From Streptomyces phaeoluteigriseus (GTDB lineage: Bacteria > Actinomycetota > Actinomycetes > Streptomycetales > Streptomycetaceae), in NCBI RefSeq assembly GCF_001896135.2, contig NZ_MPOH02000019.1:833321-897320 (forward strand): a DNA stretch of 64,000 nucleotides, read 5' to 3'. Every line of letters starts with the position of its first letter. The stretch's first letter is position 1. The notes beneath the pieces were generated by a model. It searched no databases, had not been told where the DNA came from, and was given only the letters and a program-made list of their open reading frames with translations. Below are positions 44,412-52,965 of this stretch, piece by piece. The position numbers and the translations under genes were made by a program.

Positions 44412-45848
44412 GTGCCCTCGCCCAGCACCGCCACCCCCCGCAAGGTCTTCGGACGTCTCTCCCTGCCCGAGCGGAACTACGTGGCGGAGGCGCTGCGCAC
44501 CGAGACCGTCGGCGGTGTATTGCTGCTGGTCGCCGCCGTCACCGCGCTGATCTGGGCGAACATACCCGCGCTGCACGACAGCTACGAGAGCGTCAGCCAC
44601 TTCCACCTCGGCCCCGGGGCGCTCGGGCTGAACCTGTCGATCGAGCACTGGGCGGCCGACGGTCTCCTCGCCGTCTTCTTCTTCGTCGCCGGCATCGAGC
44701 TGAAGCGCGAACTCGTCGCCGGTGAACTCAAGGACCCGAGGGCAGCCGCGCTGCCCGTCGTCGCCGCCCTGTGCGGCATGGCCGTACCGGCACTGGTCTA
44801 TGTAGTGACCAACCTCACCGGTGGCGGCGCCCTGGACGGCTGGGCCGTGCCCACCGCGACCGACATCGCCTTCGCGCTCGCCGTGCTGGCCGTCATCGGC
44901 ACCTCCCTGCCCAGTGCCCTGCGCGCCTTCCTCCTCACGCTCGCCGTCGTCGACGACCTGTTCGCCATCCTGATCATCGCCGTCTTCTTCACCGAGGGCA
45001 TCGACTTCGCCGCGCTCGGTGGCGCGGTCGTCGGCCTCGTCGTGTTCTGGCTGCTGCTGCGCAAGGGTGTACGCGGCTGGTACGTGTACGTGCCGCTCGC
45101 GCTGATCATCTGGGCGCTGATGTACAACAGCGGCGTGCACGCCACCATCGCGGGCGTCGCGATGGGCCTGATGCTGCGCTGCAGCACCCGCGAGGGCGAG
45201 GAGCACTCCCCCGGCGAGCGGATCGAACACCTCGTGCGCCCTCTGTCGGCGGGCCTCGCGGTTCCGCTGTTCGCCCTGTTCAGCGCCGGTGTGTCGATCT
45301 CCGGCGGCGCGGTCGGGGATGTCTTCACCCAGCCGGAGACGCTGGGGGTCGTGCTGGGACTGGTCGTCGGCAAGACCCTCGGCATCTTCGGCGGGACCTG
45401 GCTGACCGTCCGCTTCACCCGGGCCTCGCTCAGCGAGGATCTCGCCTGGGCGGACGTCTTCGCCGTCGCCTCGCTCGCCGGCATCGGGTTCACCGTCTCG
45501 TTGCTGATCGGGGAGCTGGCCTTCGAGGGCGACGCGGTCCTCACCGACGAGGTCAAGGCGGCCGTCCTGATCGGTTCGCTGATCGCGGCGGCCCTGGCCA
45601 CCGTTCTGCTGAAGCTGCGCAACGCCAAGTACCGCCGGATGTGGGAGGACGAGGAGCGCGACGAAGACCTCAGCGGCGTCCCTGACATCTACGAGGAGGA
45701 CGACCCGGCGTACCACCTGCGGATGGCGGACATCCATGAGCGCAAGGCCGCCGAGCACCGTCGGATGGCCGCGGAGAAGGCCGCCGCGCGCCACGGGCTT
45801 GCCGAAGTGCCGGGCGGGGCGGGCAACGAGGGCGACCGTCCGGCATGA
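44412..45848 (+). CDS. nhaA: Na+/H+ antiporter NhaA
   Basis: A 478-residue, 12-helix antiporter that exports Na+ in exchange for protons. Visible signatures are AVFFFVAGIELKRELVAGEL, PTATDIAFALAVLAV, the paired aspartates in LTLAVVDDLFAILIIA (equivalent to E. coli Asp163/164), and ASLAGIGFTVSLLIGELAF. The C-terminal 75 residues are a charged helical cytoplasmic tail (EERDEDLSG to HERKAAEHRRMAAEKAAARH) longer than in E. coli. The GTG at 44412 has GGAGG at good spacing. An iron-box-like repeat lies in the promoter region. Confidence 0.95.
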   Translation: MPSPSTATPRKVFGRLSLPERNYVAEALRTETVGGVLLLVAAVTALIWANIPALHDSYESVSHFHLGPGALGLNLSIEHWAADGLLAVFFFVAGIELKRELVAGELKDPRAAALPVVAALCGMAVPALVYVVTNLTGGGALDGWAVPTATDIAFALAVLAVIGTSLPSALRAFLLTLAVVDDLFAILIIAVFFTEGIDFAALGGAVVGLVVFWLLLRKGVRGWYVYVPLALIIWALMYNSGVHATIAGVAMGLMLRCSTREGEEHSPGERIEHLVRPLSAGLAVPLFALFSAGVSISGGAVGDVFTQPETLGVVLGLVVGKTLGIFGGTWLTVRFTRASLSEDLAWADVFAVASLAGIGFTVSLLIGELAFEGDAVLTDEVKAAVLIGSLIAAALATVLLKLRNAKYRRMWEDEERDEDLSGVPDIYEEDDPAYHLRMADIHERKAAEHRRMAAEKAAARHGLAEVPGGAGNEGDRPA

Positions 45849-45929
45849 TCTGACGGGACGGTACAAAAGACGGGACCGTACGCAGTCAGGCAGAAGACGG
45901 CGGAACCGTACAAGACGAGGGAGACCGCG

Positions 45930-46418
45930 ATGAGCGCACCCGACGGCAGCCCGGTCGGCGCAGAACGCAGCATCGGCCAACTGTTCGCCTCCGCGACGAC
46001 CGAGATGTCGTCGCTGGTGCACGACGAGATCGCGTTGGCGAAGGCTCAGCTCAAGCAGGACGTGAAGCGCGGCGCGACGAGCGGCGGGGCGTTCACGGTG
46101 GCGGCGGCGATCCTGCTGTTCTCGCTGCCGATGCTGAACTTCGCCCTCGCGTACGGCATCCGTACCTGGAGCGACTGGAATCTCGCGATCTGCTTCCTGC
46201 TGTCCTTCGCCGCGAACGTCCTCATCGCCGTGGTCCTGGCGCTGATCGGCGTGCTCTTCGCCAAGAAGGCCAAGAGGAGCAAGGGTCCGCAGAAGGTCGC
46301 CGCCTCGATGAAGGAGTCGGCGGGCGTCCTCCAGAACGCCAAGCCGCACCCGCGGCCCGAGCTCGCGCGGGATCGGGACCGTAAGGCCCTCGAGGCTGTG
46401 ACACGCTCGTCGTCATGA
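45930..46418 (+). CDS. Phage holin-superfamily membrane protein (DUF1469-like)
   Basis: A 162-residue protein with an amphipathic N-terminal region (SIGQLFASATTEMSSLVHDE, then IALAKAQLKQD) typical of actinobacterial holin-superfamily III proteins. Two membrane helices follow (about 52-75 and 85-112), then a basic tail. Despite the name these are chromosomal housekeeping proteins of unknown role. The ribosome site AGGGAG precedes the ATG. The stop overlaps the start of the alpha/beta-hydrolase (ATGA), so the two are coupled. Confidence 0.85.
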   Translation: MSAPDGSPVGAERSIGQLFASATTEMSSLVHDEIALAKAQLKQDVKRGATSGGAFTVAAAILLFSLPMLNFALAYGIRTWSDWNLAICFLLSFAANVLIAVVLALIGVLFAKKAKRSKGPQKVAASMKESAGVLQNAKPHPRPELARDRDRKALEAVTRSSS

Positions 46419-47365
46419 CCGACCCCGCTACCCCATCGGCGCAGCCGGCCTCAGTCGTACGGCCCGCGTTCGTCGGCGAGACCAAGGTGACCCACCGCGA
46501 GGTCGCCGCCAACGGCGCGCGCTTCCACATCGCCGAACTGGGTGACGGCCCTCTCGTGATGCTCGTGCACGGCTTCCCCCAGTTCTGGTGGACGTGGCGG
46601 CATCAGCTGACCGCGCTGGCCGACGCCGGCTTCCGGGCCGTCGCCATGGACCTGCGGGGCGTCGGCGGCAGCGACCGCACGCCCCGCGGCTACGACCCGG
46701 CCAACCTCGCCCTCGACATCACCGGCGTGATCCGTTCCCTCGGCGAGCCGGACGCCGCGCTGGTCGGCCACGACCTGGGCGGCTATCTGGCGTGGACGGC
46801 GGCGGTCATGCGCCCCAAGCTCGTACGGCGGCTCGCGGTCTCCTCGATGCCGCACCCGAGGCGCTGGCGCTCGGCGATGCTCGCCGACGTCCGGCAGACC
46901 ACCGCCGGCTCCCACATCTGGGGGTTCCAGCGGCCCTGGATCCCGGAGCGGCAGCTGACCGCAGACGACGGCGAGCTGGTCGGCCGGCTGATCCGGGAGT
47001 GGTCCGGGCCGCGCCCGCCGGAGGACGAGGCGATCGAGACGTACCGGCGGGCGATGTGCATCCCCTCCACCGCGCACTGCTCGGTGGAGCCGTACCGGTG
47101 GCTGGTGCGGTCGCTGGCCCGGCCGGACGGGATCCAGTTCTACCGGCGCATGAAGCGGCCCGTGCGCGTGCCGACACTGCATCTGCACGGCTCCCTGGAC
47201 CCGGTGATGCGCACCCGCAGCGCGGCCGGTTCGGGCGAGTACGTCGAAGCGCCGTACCGCTGGCGCCTGTTCGACGGGCTCGGGCACTTCCCGCACGAGG
47301 AGGATCCGGTCGCTTTCTCCACCGAACTGGTCAACTGGCTGAAGGATCCCGAACCCGATCGGTGA
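46415..47365 (+). CDS. Alpha/beta-hydrolase, epoxide-hydrolase-like
   Basis: A 316-residue cytoplasmic hydrolase. The oxyanion motif MLVHGFPQFWWTW, MDLRGVGGSDRT, the nucleophile elbow ALVGHDLGGYLAW (Asp nucleophile, as in epoxide hydrolases and haloalkane dehalogenases), and the C-terminal LDPVMRT (acid) and LGHFPHEEDP (His) are all present. A cap domain lies at about 155-245. The substrate is unknown. It overlaps the holin-family gene by 4 bases, and this pair is conserved in Streptomyces as I recall. Confidence 0.88.
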   Translation: MTDPATPSAQPASVVRPAFVGETKVTHREVAANGARFHIAELGDGPLVMLVHGFPQFWWTWRHQLTALADAGFRAVAMDLRGVGGSDRTPRGYDPANLALDITGVIRSLGEPDAALVGHDLGGYLAWTAAVMRPKLVRRLAVSSMPHPRRWRSAMLADVRQTTAGSHIWGFQRPWIPERQLTADDGELVGRLIREWSGPRPPEDEAIETYRRAMCIPSTAHCSVEPYRWLVRSLARPDGIQFYRRMKRPVRVPTLHLHGSLDPVMRTRSAAGSGEYVEAPYRWRLFDGLGHFPHEEDPVAFSTELVNWLKDPEPDR

Positions 47366-47492
47366 CCGGGCTGTCGCGCCCGGTATCCGGTGCTGAACAC
47401 CTGTACTACGAACAGCCAATTGCCTGGCGCATAGGCCAATTGGTGGGCTCTCGCGCGGTTATCGACCTTGGGGCAGGGGCAGACGTCGAGGT

Positions 47493-47675
47493 ATGGGCTG
47501 GACGCACGACTACAGTGACGCACCACGCAACCGCCGCTCAGCCGGTGGTCTTGACTCCCACCAACGAGGTAACGGCCCGAAGTTGCAGGGCAGCGACCCG
47601 CGTGTGGGCATTCCGCGCATCCTGCGCCGCCGGGCCCGCTGGGTCTCGGTACGCCTGCGTCACCCGCGCGACTGA
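47493..47675 (+). CDS. Small basic hypothetical protein
   Basis: A 60-residue protein beginning MGWTHDYSDAPRNRRSAGG, very rich in Arg and with no membrane segment. I have a weak recollection of such a small conserved protein at this place in Streptomyces. No ribosome site is obvious (GAGGT lies 4-8 bp upstream). It ends just before a strong bidirectional hairpin, which fits a real gene. Function unknown. Confidence 0.5.
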   Translation: MGWTHDYSDAPRNRRSAGGLDSHQRGNGPKLQGSDPRVGIPRILRRRARWVSVRLRHPRD

Positions 47676-47695
47676 CGGCCTCGCGGGCCTCTTCC

Positions 47696-47727
47696 GGGTG
47701 CGGTCGGCCGACTGACCGACCGCACCC
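47696..47727. terminator. Bidirectional terminator
   Basis: Arms GGGTGCGGTCGG (47696-47707) and CCGACCGCACCC (47716-47727) form a perfect 12-bp stem between the small plus-strand gene and the minus-strand protease gene. Confidence 0.85.
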
Positions 47728-47730
47728 GTC

Positions 47731-48930
47731 TCACAGGGCGCAGTTGTCGCTGTCCACCTGCTGGTTCGCGGTGCGGCCCTGGGCGATGTCCTGCTGGATC
47801 TCTTCCGCGGTGAGCGCGTAGCCGGTGTCCGCGTCGTCGAGGGACTTGGCGAAGACCACGCCGTACACCTTGCCTTCGGGCGTGAGCAGCGGGCCTCCGG
47901 AGTTGCCCTGGCGGACCGTCGCGTACAGCGAGTAGACGTCACGGCGGACGGTGCCGCGGTGGTAGATGTCGGGGCCGTTGGCCGTGATACGGCCCCGCAC
48001 GCGCGCCGCGCGGACGTCGTACGCGCCGTTCTCCGGGAAGCCGGCGACGATCGCGCTGTCCCCGCTCGCCGCGTCTCCGGTGGTGAACTGGAGCACGGGC
48101 GCGTCGAGATCCGGTACGTCGAGGACGGCGATGTCGCGCTTCCAGTCGTACAGCACGACCGTGGCGTCGTACTTGCGGCCCTCACCGCCTATCTGGACGG
48201 TCGGCTCGTCGACGCCGCCCACGACATGCGCGTTGGTCATGACGCGGCGCTCGCCGAAGACGAAGCCGGTGCCCTCCAGGACCTTGCCGCAGCTCTCGGC
48301 GGTGCCCATCACCTTGACGATGGAGCGCTGCGCGCGGACCGCCACGGCGCTGTCGGCCAGGGCCGGGTCGGGCGGCTGGACGTCGGTGATCGGCTCGTTG
48401 GCGAACGGGCTGAAGACCTGTGGGAAGCCGTTCTGCGCGAGGACCGAGGAGAAGTCGGCGAACCAGGTGTCGGCCTGGGCGGGCAGCGCCTCGGACACGC
48501 CGTGCAGCACCGTGGAGCTACGGACCTCCTTGCCCAGCGTGGGCAGGGTGGTGCCGGCGAGGGCGGACCCGATCAGCCAGGCCACCAGCAGCATCGCGAC
48601 CACGTTGACCAGGGCGCCGCCGGTCGCGTCCAGCACGCGGGCCGGGGACCAGGTGATGTGACGGCGCAGTTTGTTGCCCAGGTGGGTGGTGAGGGCCTGC
48701 CCCACGGAGGCGCAGACGATCACGACGACCACCGCGACGACCGCGGCCGTCGTGCTCACCTCGGAGTTGTCGGTCAGCCAGTCCCAGATGACCGGGAGCA
48801 GATAGACGGCGACGAGACCGCCGCCCAGGAATCCGATCACCGACAGGATGCCGACGACGAAGCCCTGGCGGTAGCCGACGACGGCGAACCAGACGGCAGC
48901 GACCAGCAACAGGATGTCCAGCACGTTCAC
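47731..48930 (-). CDS. MarP-family membrane serine protease
   Basis: A 399-residue homologue of M. tuberculosis MarP (Rv3671c), a periplasmic protease for acid and oxidative stress. Residues about 1-135 form a CvpA-like four-helix membrane domain (MNVLDILLLVAAVWFAVVG). The trypsin-like domain has MTNAHVVGG (His), WKRDIAVLDVP (Asp) and VRQGNSGGPLLTPEG (Ser). A Cys pair (ESCGKV and the C-terminal DNCAL) could act as a redox switch, as reported for MarP. The gene is followed by the bidirectional hairpin. Next upstream, 94 bp away, is the CoA-pyrophosphatase-like Nudix gene. Confidence 0.9.
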   Translation of the reverse strand: MNVLDILLLVAAVWFAVVGYRQGFVVGILSVIGFLGGGLVAVYLLPVIWDWLTDNSEVSTTAAVVAVVVVIVCASVGQALTTHLGNKLRRHITWSPARVLDATGGALVNVVAMLLVAWLIGSALAGTTLPTLGKEVRSSTVLHGVSEALPAQADTWFADFSSVLAQNGFPQVFSPFANEPITDVQPPDPALADSAVAVRAQRSIVKVMGTAESCGKVLEGTGFVFGERRVMTNAHVVGGVDEPTVQIGGEGRKYDATVVLYDWKRDIAVLDVPDLDAPVLQFTTGDAASGDSAIVAGFPENGAYDVRAARVRGRITANGPDIYHRGTVRRDVYSLYATVRQGNSGGPLLTPEGKVYGVVFAKSLDDADTGYALTAEEIQQDIAQGRTANQQVDSDNCAL

Positions 48931-49024
48931 CGTTCAGGCCTCGCCTCGTTCTACCCGGCCACGGCAGGCCGGCCGGGGTCCGGGGGGTCGTCCCCCGGGT
49001 ACACACAGCACGGACGACACCCTG

Positions 49025-49720
49025 TCATGACCGCCAGTCGAGTGGCACCAGCTTCTCGCGGTCCCAGGGGCGCTCCCAGCCCGCGTAGTGCAGGAGGCGG
49101 TCGATGACACCGGCCGTGAAGCCCCACACGAGGGCGGATTCGACCAGGAATGCCGGGCCTCGGTGACCGCTGGGGTGGTACGCCGTGGCGCGGTTGGCGG
49201 GATCCGTGAGATCCGCCACGGGGACCGTGAACACCCGGGCTGTCTCGTTCGGATCGACCACGCCGACCGGGCTCGGCTCGCGCCACCAGCCCAGCACGGG
49301 GGTCACGACGAACCCGCTGACCGGGATGTACAGCTTGGGCAGTACACCGAACAGCTGGACGCCCGCCGGGTCGAGGCCCGTCTCCTCCTCGGCCTCGCGC
49401 AGGGCTGCCCGCAGCGGGCCGTCACCATGCGGATCGCCGTCCTGCGGGTCGAGGGCGCCGCCGGGGAATGAGGGCTGCCCGGCGTGCGAGCGCAGGGAGC
49501 TGGCGCGCTCCATGAGCAGCAGTTCGGGGCCTCGCTCGCCCTCACCGAAGAGGATCAGGACGGCCGACTGTCTGCCCCCGCCGTCCTCCGGGGGCAGGAA
49601 GCGGCTCAGCTGGAGCGGCTGCACCGTCTCCCCGGCGTCGGCCACCGGTCCCAGCCAGGCCGGAAGCCCCTCCTTGCTGAGGGCCACCGCCCCGCCCTGC
49701 GTGTCACTCGCACGTGTCAT
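49025..49720 (-). CDS. Nudix hydrolase, CoA-pyrophosphatase type
   Basis: A 231-residue Nudix protein likely to hydrolyse CoA or its derivatives. The CoA-specific upstream motif LRSHAGQPSFPGG runs into the Nudix box ALREAEEETGLD. The stretch between them (DPQDGDPHGDGP) has Asp in place of the usual first Glu. The ATG at 49720 (MTRASDTQGG) is preferred over an upstream in-frame start at 49795, which adds 25 residues of low-complexity sequence. Between nth and the MarP gene it forms a probable minus-strand operon, the order also seen in mycobacteria (nth, Nudix, marP). Confidence 0.88.
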   Translation of the reverse strand: MTRASDTQGGAVALSKEGLPAWLGPVADAGETVQPLQLSRFLPPEDGGGRQSAVLILFGEGERGPELLLMERASSLRSHAGQPSFPGGALDPQDGDPHGDGPLRAALREAEEETGLDPAGVQLFGVLPKLYIPVSGFVVTPVLGWWREPSPVGVVDPNETARVFTVPVADLTDPANRATAYHPSGHRGPAFLVESALVWGFTAGVIDRLLHYAGWERPWDREKLVPLDWRS

Positions 49721-49801
49721 CGCCGCACCACCCCCCGTTCTGCCTGCTCCAACGCCCGAGGAGACGGGGATCGTTCCGGCTCGACCGGGCTTCACCCTGC
49801 C

Positions 49802-50826
49802 TCATCCGGCCCCCAGCGGGGGAGCGGGCCGGCCACCCGCGTCCAGGTAGGCCTGGGGCGGGTTCAGCCGTTGGCCGGGGAAGCCGCCCTTCTCGTACTT
49901 GAGGAGCTTCTTCGCCTTCTCGGGGTCCGTCTCCCCCTCGCCGTACGCCGGGCAGAGCGGGGCGATCGGGCAGGCGCCGCAGGCGGGCTTGCGGGCGTGG
50001 CAGATGCGGCGGCCGTGGAAGATCACGTGGTGCGAGAGCATCGTCCACTCGCTCTTGGGGAAGAGTGCGCCGACGGCGGCCTCGATCTTGTCCGGCTCGG
50101 TCGCCTCCGTCCACCGCCAGCGCCGTACGAGCCGCTGGAAGTGGGTGTCGACGGTGATTCCCGGTCGCCCGAACGCGTTGCCCAGGACCACGAAGGCGGT
50201 CTTGCGGCCGACGCCGGGGAGCTTCACCAGCTCTTCGAGACGCCCGGGGACCTCGCCGTCGAACTGCTCGACCAGGGCTTTGGAGAGCCCTATCACCGAC
50301 TTGGTCTTGGCGCGGAAGAAGCCGGTCGGGCGCAGGATCTCCTCGACGTCCTCCGGGTTGGCGGCGGCCAGGTCCTCGGGAGTGGGGTACTTCGCGAAGA
50401 GGCCGGGGGTGGTCTGGTTGACCCGGAGGTCGTGGTCTGGGCGGACAGGACCGTGGCGACCACCAGTTGGAAGGGGTTCTCGAAGTCCAGTTCGGGGTGG
50501 GCGTAGGGGTAGATCTCGGCCAGCTCGCGGTTGATCCGGCGGGCGCGGCGGACGAGGGCGGTGCGGGACTCGTTCCTCGGGGGCTTCGGTGCTTCGAGCG
50601 CCGTCACGGCGCCCTCGGACTTCTTCGCGGGAGCCACCTTCTTGACGGCCGCCTTCTTCGCCGCCGGTTTCCCGGCTGCCGTGCCCTTCGCAGCCGCAGT
50701 CGCCTTCTTCACGGCTTTCGCCCTCTTCTCCTCACCACCGGAGCCCTGTTCGCCCACAGCGGAATCGCGACGTACAACCACCTGTCCAGCCCCCTCGGCC
50801 TGTGCTCTCACCGGCGATTTGGACAC
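49802..50826 (-). pseudogene. nth: Endonuclease III (frameshift in the catalytic domain)
   Basis: DNA glycosylase/AP lyase of base-excision repair. The N-terminal extension is Lys-Ala-rich (AAKKAAVKKVAPAKK). The core starts at NPFQLVVATVLSAQTT. The frame then breaks: CAGACCACGACC lacks one C of the expected CAGACCACCGACC (near 50432), and the rest (LRVNQTTPGLFAKY onward) is in another frame. It resumes with ELVKLPGVGRKTAFVVLGNA (HhH, catalytic Lys), GITVDTHFQRLVRR (catalytic Asp) and the Fe-S cluster Cys set (CHARKPACGACPIAPLC). Corrected length is about 341 residues. Probably a sequencing error, since the rest is well conserved. The GTG start at 50826 is uncertain. Confidence 0.85.
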
Positions 50827-50930
50827 CCGGCCAGCCTAAAGCCCGGCACCGACATCCGCCCCGGACCCTGAAGATCAGCGCCCAATTGGACCCCTGCCGC
50901 TTACCCCAGGACACGTGTGCGGCATCCTTG

Positions 50931-50944
50931 TGACAGATCACACT
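50931..50944. promoter_or_regulatory. Crp-type palindrome upstream of crp
   Basis: TGTGACAGATCACA is a perfect TGTGA/TCACA inverted repeat with a 4-bp spacer (usual CRP sites have 6). It lies 89-102 bp upstream of the crp start and may mediate autoregulation. Confidence 0.45.
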
Positions 50945-51032
50945 GTTTGGACCGTCCGGCAAAATGGGGAACACGGACCCCTGGCACACGGGGGAGCAAG
51001 ATCCCCTGAGCAGGTCGACAAGGAGAGAACTC

Positions 51033-51707
51033 GTGGACGACGTCCTCCGGCGCAACCCGCTCTTCGCGGCACTCGACGACGAGCAGGCCGCGGAGCTCCG
51101 CGCCTCCATGAGCGAGGTGACGCTCGCCCGTGGCGACTCCCTGTTCCACGAGGGAGACCCCGGCGACCGGCTCTACGTCGTCACCGAGGGCAAGGTCAAG
51201 CTCCACCGCACGTCTCCGGACGGCCGCGAGAACATGCTGGCGGTGGTCGGTCCCAGCGAGCTGATCGGCGAGCTGTCGCTGTTCGACCCGGGCCCGCGGA
51301 CGGCGACCGCCACCGCACTGACCGAGGTCAAGCTGCTCGGCCTCGGCCACGGCGATCTCCAGCCCTGGCTGAACGCCCGCCCCGAGGTGGCCACCGCGCT
51401 CCTGCGCGCCGTCGCCCGGCGCCTGCGCAAGACGAACGACGCCATGTCCGACCTGGTCTTCTCCGACGTTCCCGGCCGTGTCGCGCGCGCCTTGCTGGAC
51501 CTCTCCCGCCGCTTCGGTGTGCAGTCCGAGGAAGGCATCCACGTCGTCCACGACCTCACGCAGGAGGAACTGGCCCAGTTGGTCGGCGCGTCCCGCGAGA
51601 CCGTGAACAAGGCGCTGGCCGACTTCGCGCAGCGCGGGTGGCTCCGCCTGGAGGCCCGCGCGGTCATCCTGCTGGACGTGGAGCGACTGGCCAAGCGGTC
51701 TCGCTAG
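51033..51707 (+). CDS. crp: Crp-family transcription regulator
   Basis: A 224-residue cAMP-receptor-type regulator, a global regulator of germination and antibiotic synthesis in Streptomyces. The cyclic-nucleotide domain has SLFHEGDPGDRLYVVTEGKV and PSELIGELSLFDPGPRTATA. The Crp helix-turn-helix has LTQEELAQLVGASRETVNKA near the C-terminus. The GTG at 51033 (VDDVLRRNPL) is chosen because AAGGAGAG lies at proper spacing and the length equals S. coelicolor Crp; an upstream in-frame ATG at 50964 would remove part of the promoter. A Crp-like palindrome lies upstream. nth is divergent. Confidence 0.95.
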   Translation: MDDVLRRNPLFAALDDEQAAELRASMSEVTLARGDSLFHEGDPGDRLYVVTEGKVKLHRTSPDGRENMLAVVGPSELIGELSLFDPGPRTATATALTEVKLLGLGHGDLQPWLNARPEVATALLRAVARRLRKTNDAMSDLVFSDVPGRVARALLDLSRRFGVQSEEGIHVVHDLTQEELAQLVGASRETVNKALADFAQRGWLRLEARAVILLDVERLAKRSR

Positions 51708-51842
51708 CCCCTGGGCCTGGCCGACGGGGGTCCCCGTACGGGCGTTCGTCGGCGGGCTCGCGGTGGGTGCGGGCGTCGCCGGGCCACCGCCCCGCCCCGC
51801 CCCGCGCCCGCTTTCGGCCTGGACGGCCTCGTTCTCGAACGC

Positions 51843-51919
51843 CGGACGGGCTGTCCGTCTCCCGGCACGCAAATGGCGAGCGGACGGGCTGTCCGTCTCA
51901 CCGGCAGGAAAATGGCGAG
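51843..51919 (+). repeat. Tandem 38/39-bp repeat with internal hairpins
   Basis: Two adjacent copies (51843-51880 and 51881-51919) begin CGGACGGGCTGTCCGTCTC and end AAATGGCGAG. Each holds a small inverted repeat GACGG/CCGTC. They lie between crp and the nucleotidyltransferase and may act in termination. Confidence 0.75.
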
Positions 51920-51951
51920 CCCGGTCGTCGCCCCCGTTGCACAGTGGCCCC

Positions 51952-52768
51952 ATGAGCGAACGCCGCCCAGGGCTCCATGCCCAGGGGTACATCGCGCGCG
52001 AAGGGTCCCTCGCGCGCGTGCCGTGTGCCTTCCGTCCGGTCGTCGCCGCGGCGAGTGAGCGGTTGCCGGACGTGTTCGGGGCGCGGCTGCACAGCGCGTA
52101 TCTGTACGGGTCGCTTCCTCGTGGCACCGCGCGCGTGGGGCGCAGCGACCTGGATCTCCTGGTCGCGCTGCACGAGGAGCCGACCGAGGCGGACCGGGCG
52201 GGCGCCCGCGCACTGGGGGAGGCGCTCGACGAGGAGTACCAGCAGATCGACGGGGTCGGCACGCTGCTGTACAGCCGGGCGCGGCTGCTGAGCGAAGCGG
52301 AGTCGCACGACCTGGGCTGGTTCGTGGCGTGTCTGTGCACGCCGCTGCTCGGCGAGGACCTGGCCGAAAGCCTGCCCCGCTACCGGCCCGGATCCCTGCT
52401 CGCCCGGGAGACCAACGGCGACCTGGCTCCGCTTCTCGCCCGTTGGCGCACCCGCATCGCCGAGGCCGAGGACACCGACGCGGCCCGGCTGCCACTGGTC
52501 CGGTTCATGTCCCGGCACCTCGTGCGCACCGCCTTCACCCTGGTCATGCCCCGCTGGAACGGCTGGACCAGCGACCTGTACGAGATGGCGGAGGCCTTCG
52601 CCGCGTACTACCCCCCCGCGCGCGGAACAGCTCCGCGCGGCGGCCGTACGCGGCTACGAGCCGACCGGGGACGCGGACGTGCTGCGCGGGTACGTCGACG
52701 ACCTCGGGCCCTGGCTCGCGGAGGAGTACACGCGCGTGCACGGCGTGAAGGCACCGCGGCCGCACTGA
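51952..52768 (+). pseudogene. MNT-type nucleotidyltransferase-domain protein (frameshift at a C7 run)
   Basis: A protein of about 271 residues when corrected. The nucleotidyltransferase core is LYGSLPRGTARVGRSDLDLL with the GS and DxD motif, followed by a helical region. The frame is good to FAAYYPP. Then the run of seven C at 52612-52618 shifts it, and the natural C-terminus (RAEQLRAAAVRGYEPTGDAD to VHGVKAPRPH) is read in another frame, ending at 52768. Removing one C restores it. The target is unknown; such domains modify nucleotides, antibiotics or RNA ends. No partner antitoxin (HEPN) gene is adjacent. Confidence 0.7.
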
Positions 52769-52781
52769 GGGAGCGGGACTG

Positions 52782-52965
52782 GGGCCTGTCGTTTGGATCG
52801 GGCCGCAGGAGTTCAACGGTGCTGTTCAGTGCCGGTGAGCGGGGTCTGGTGCGTGCAGCTGCGAGGCGGAGGAGGGAGTCGACGCGGAGCGTCGGCGAGT
52901 GACGACAACGCGGCAGCTGTGCGTGCCGGGCCCCGCGTCCGCGGCGCGATCCAAACGACAGGCCC
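52782..52965. mobile_element. MITE-like element with 19-bp terminal inverted repeats
   Basis: GGGCCTGTCGTTTGGATCG at 52782-52800 and its exact reverse complement at 52947-52965 bound 184 bp with no coding capacity. I recall the end sequence as recurring in Streptomyces genomes. It lies between convergent genes, and its last base forms the stop codon of the MBL gene. No clear target duplication is visible. Confidence 0.75.
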
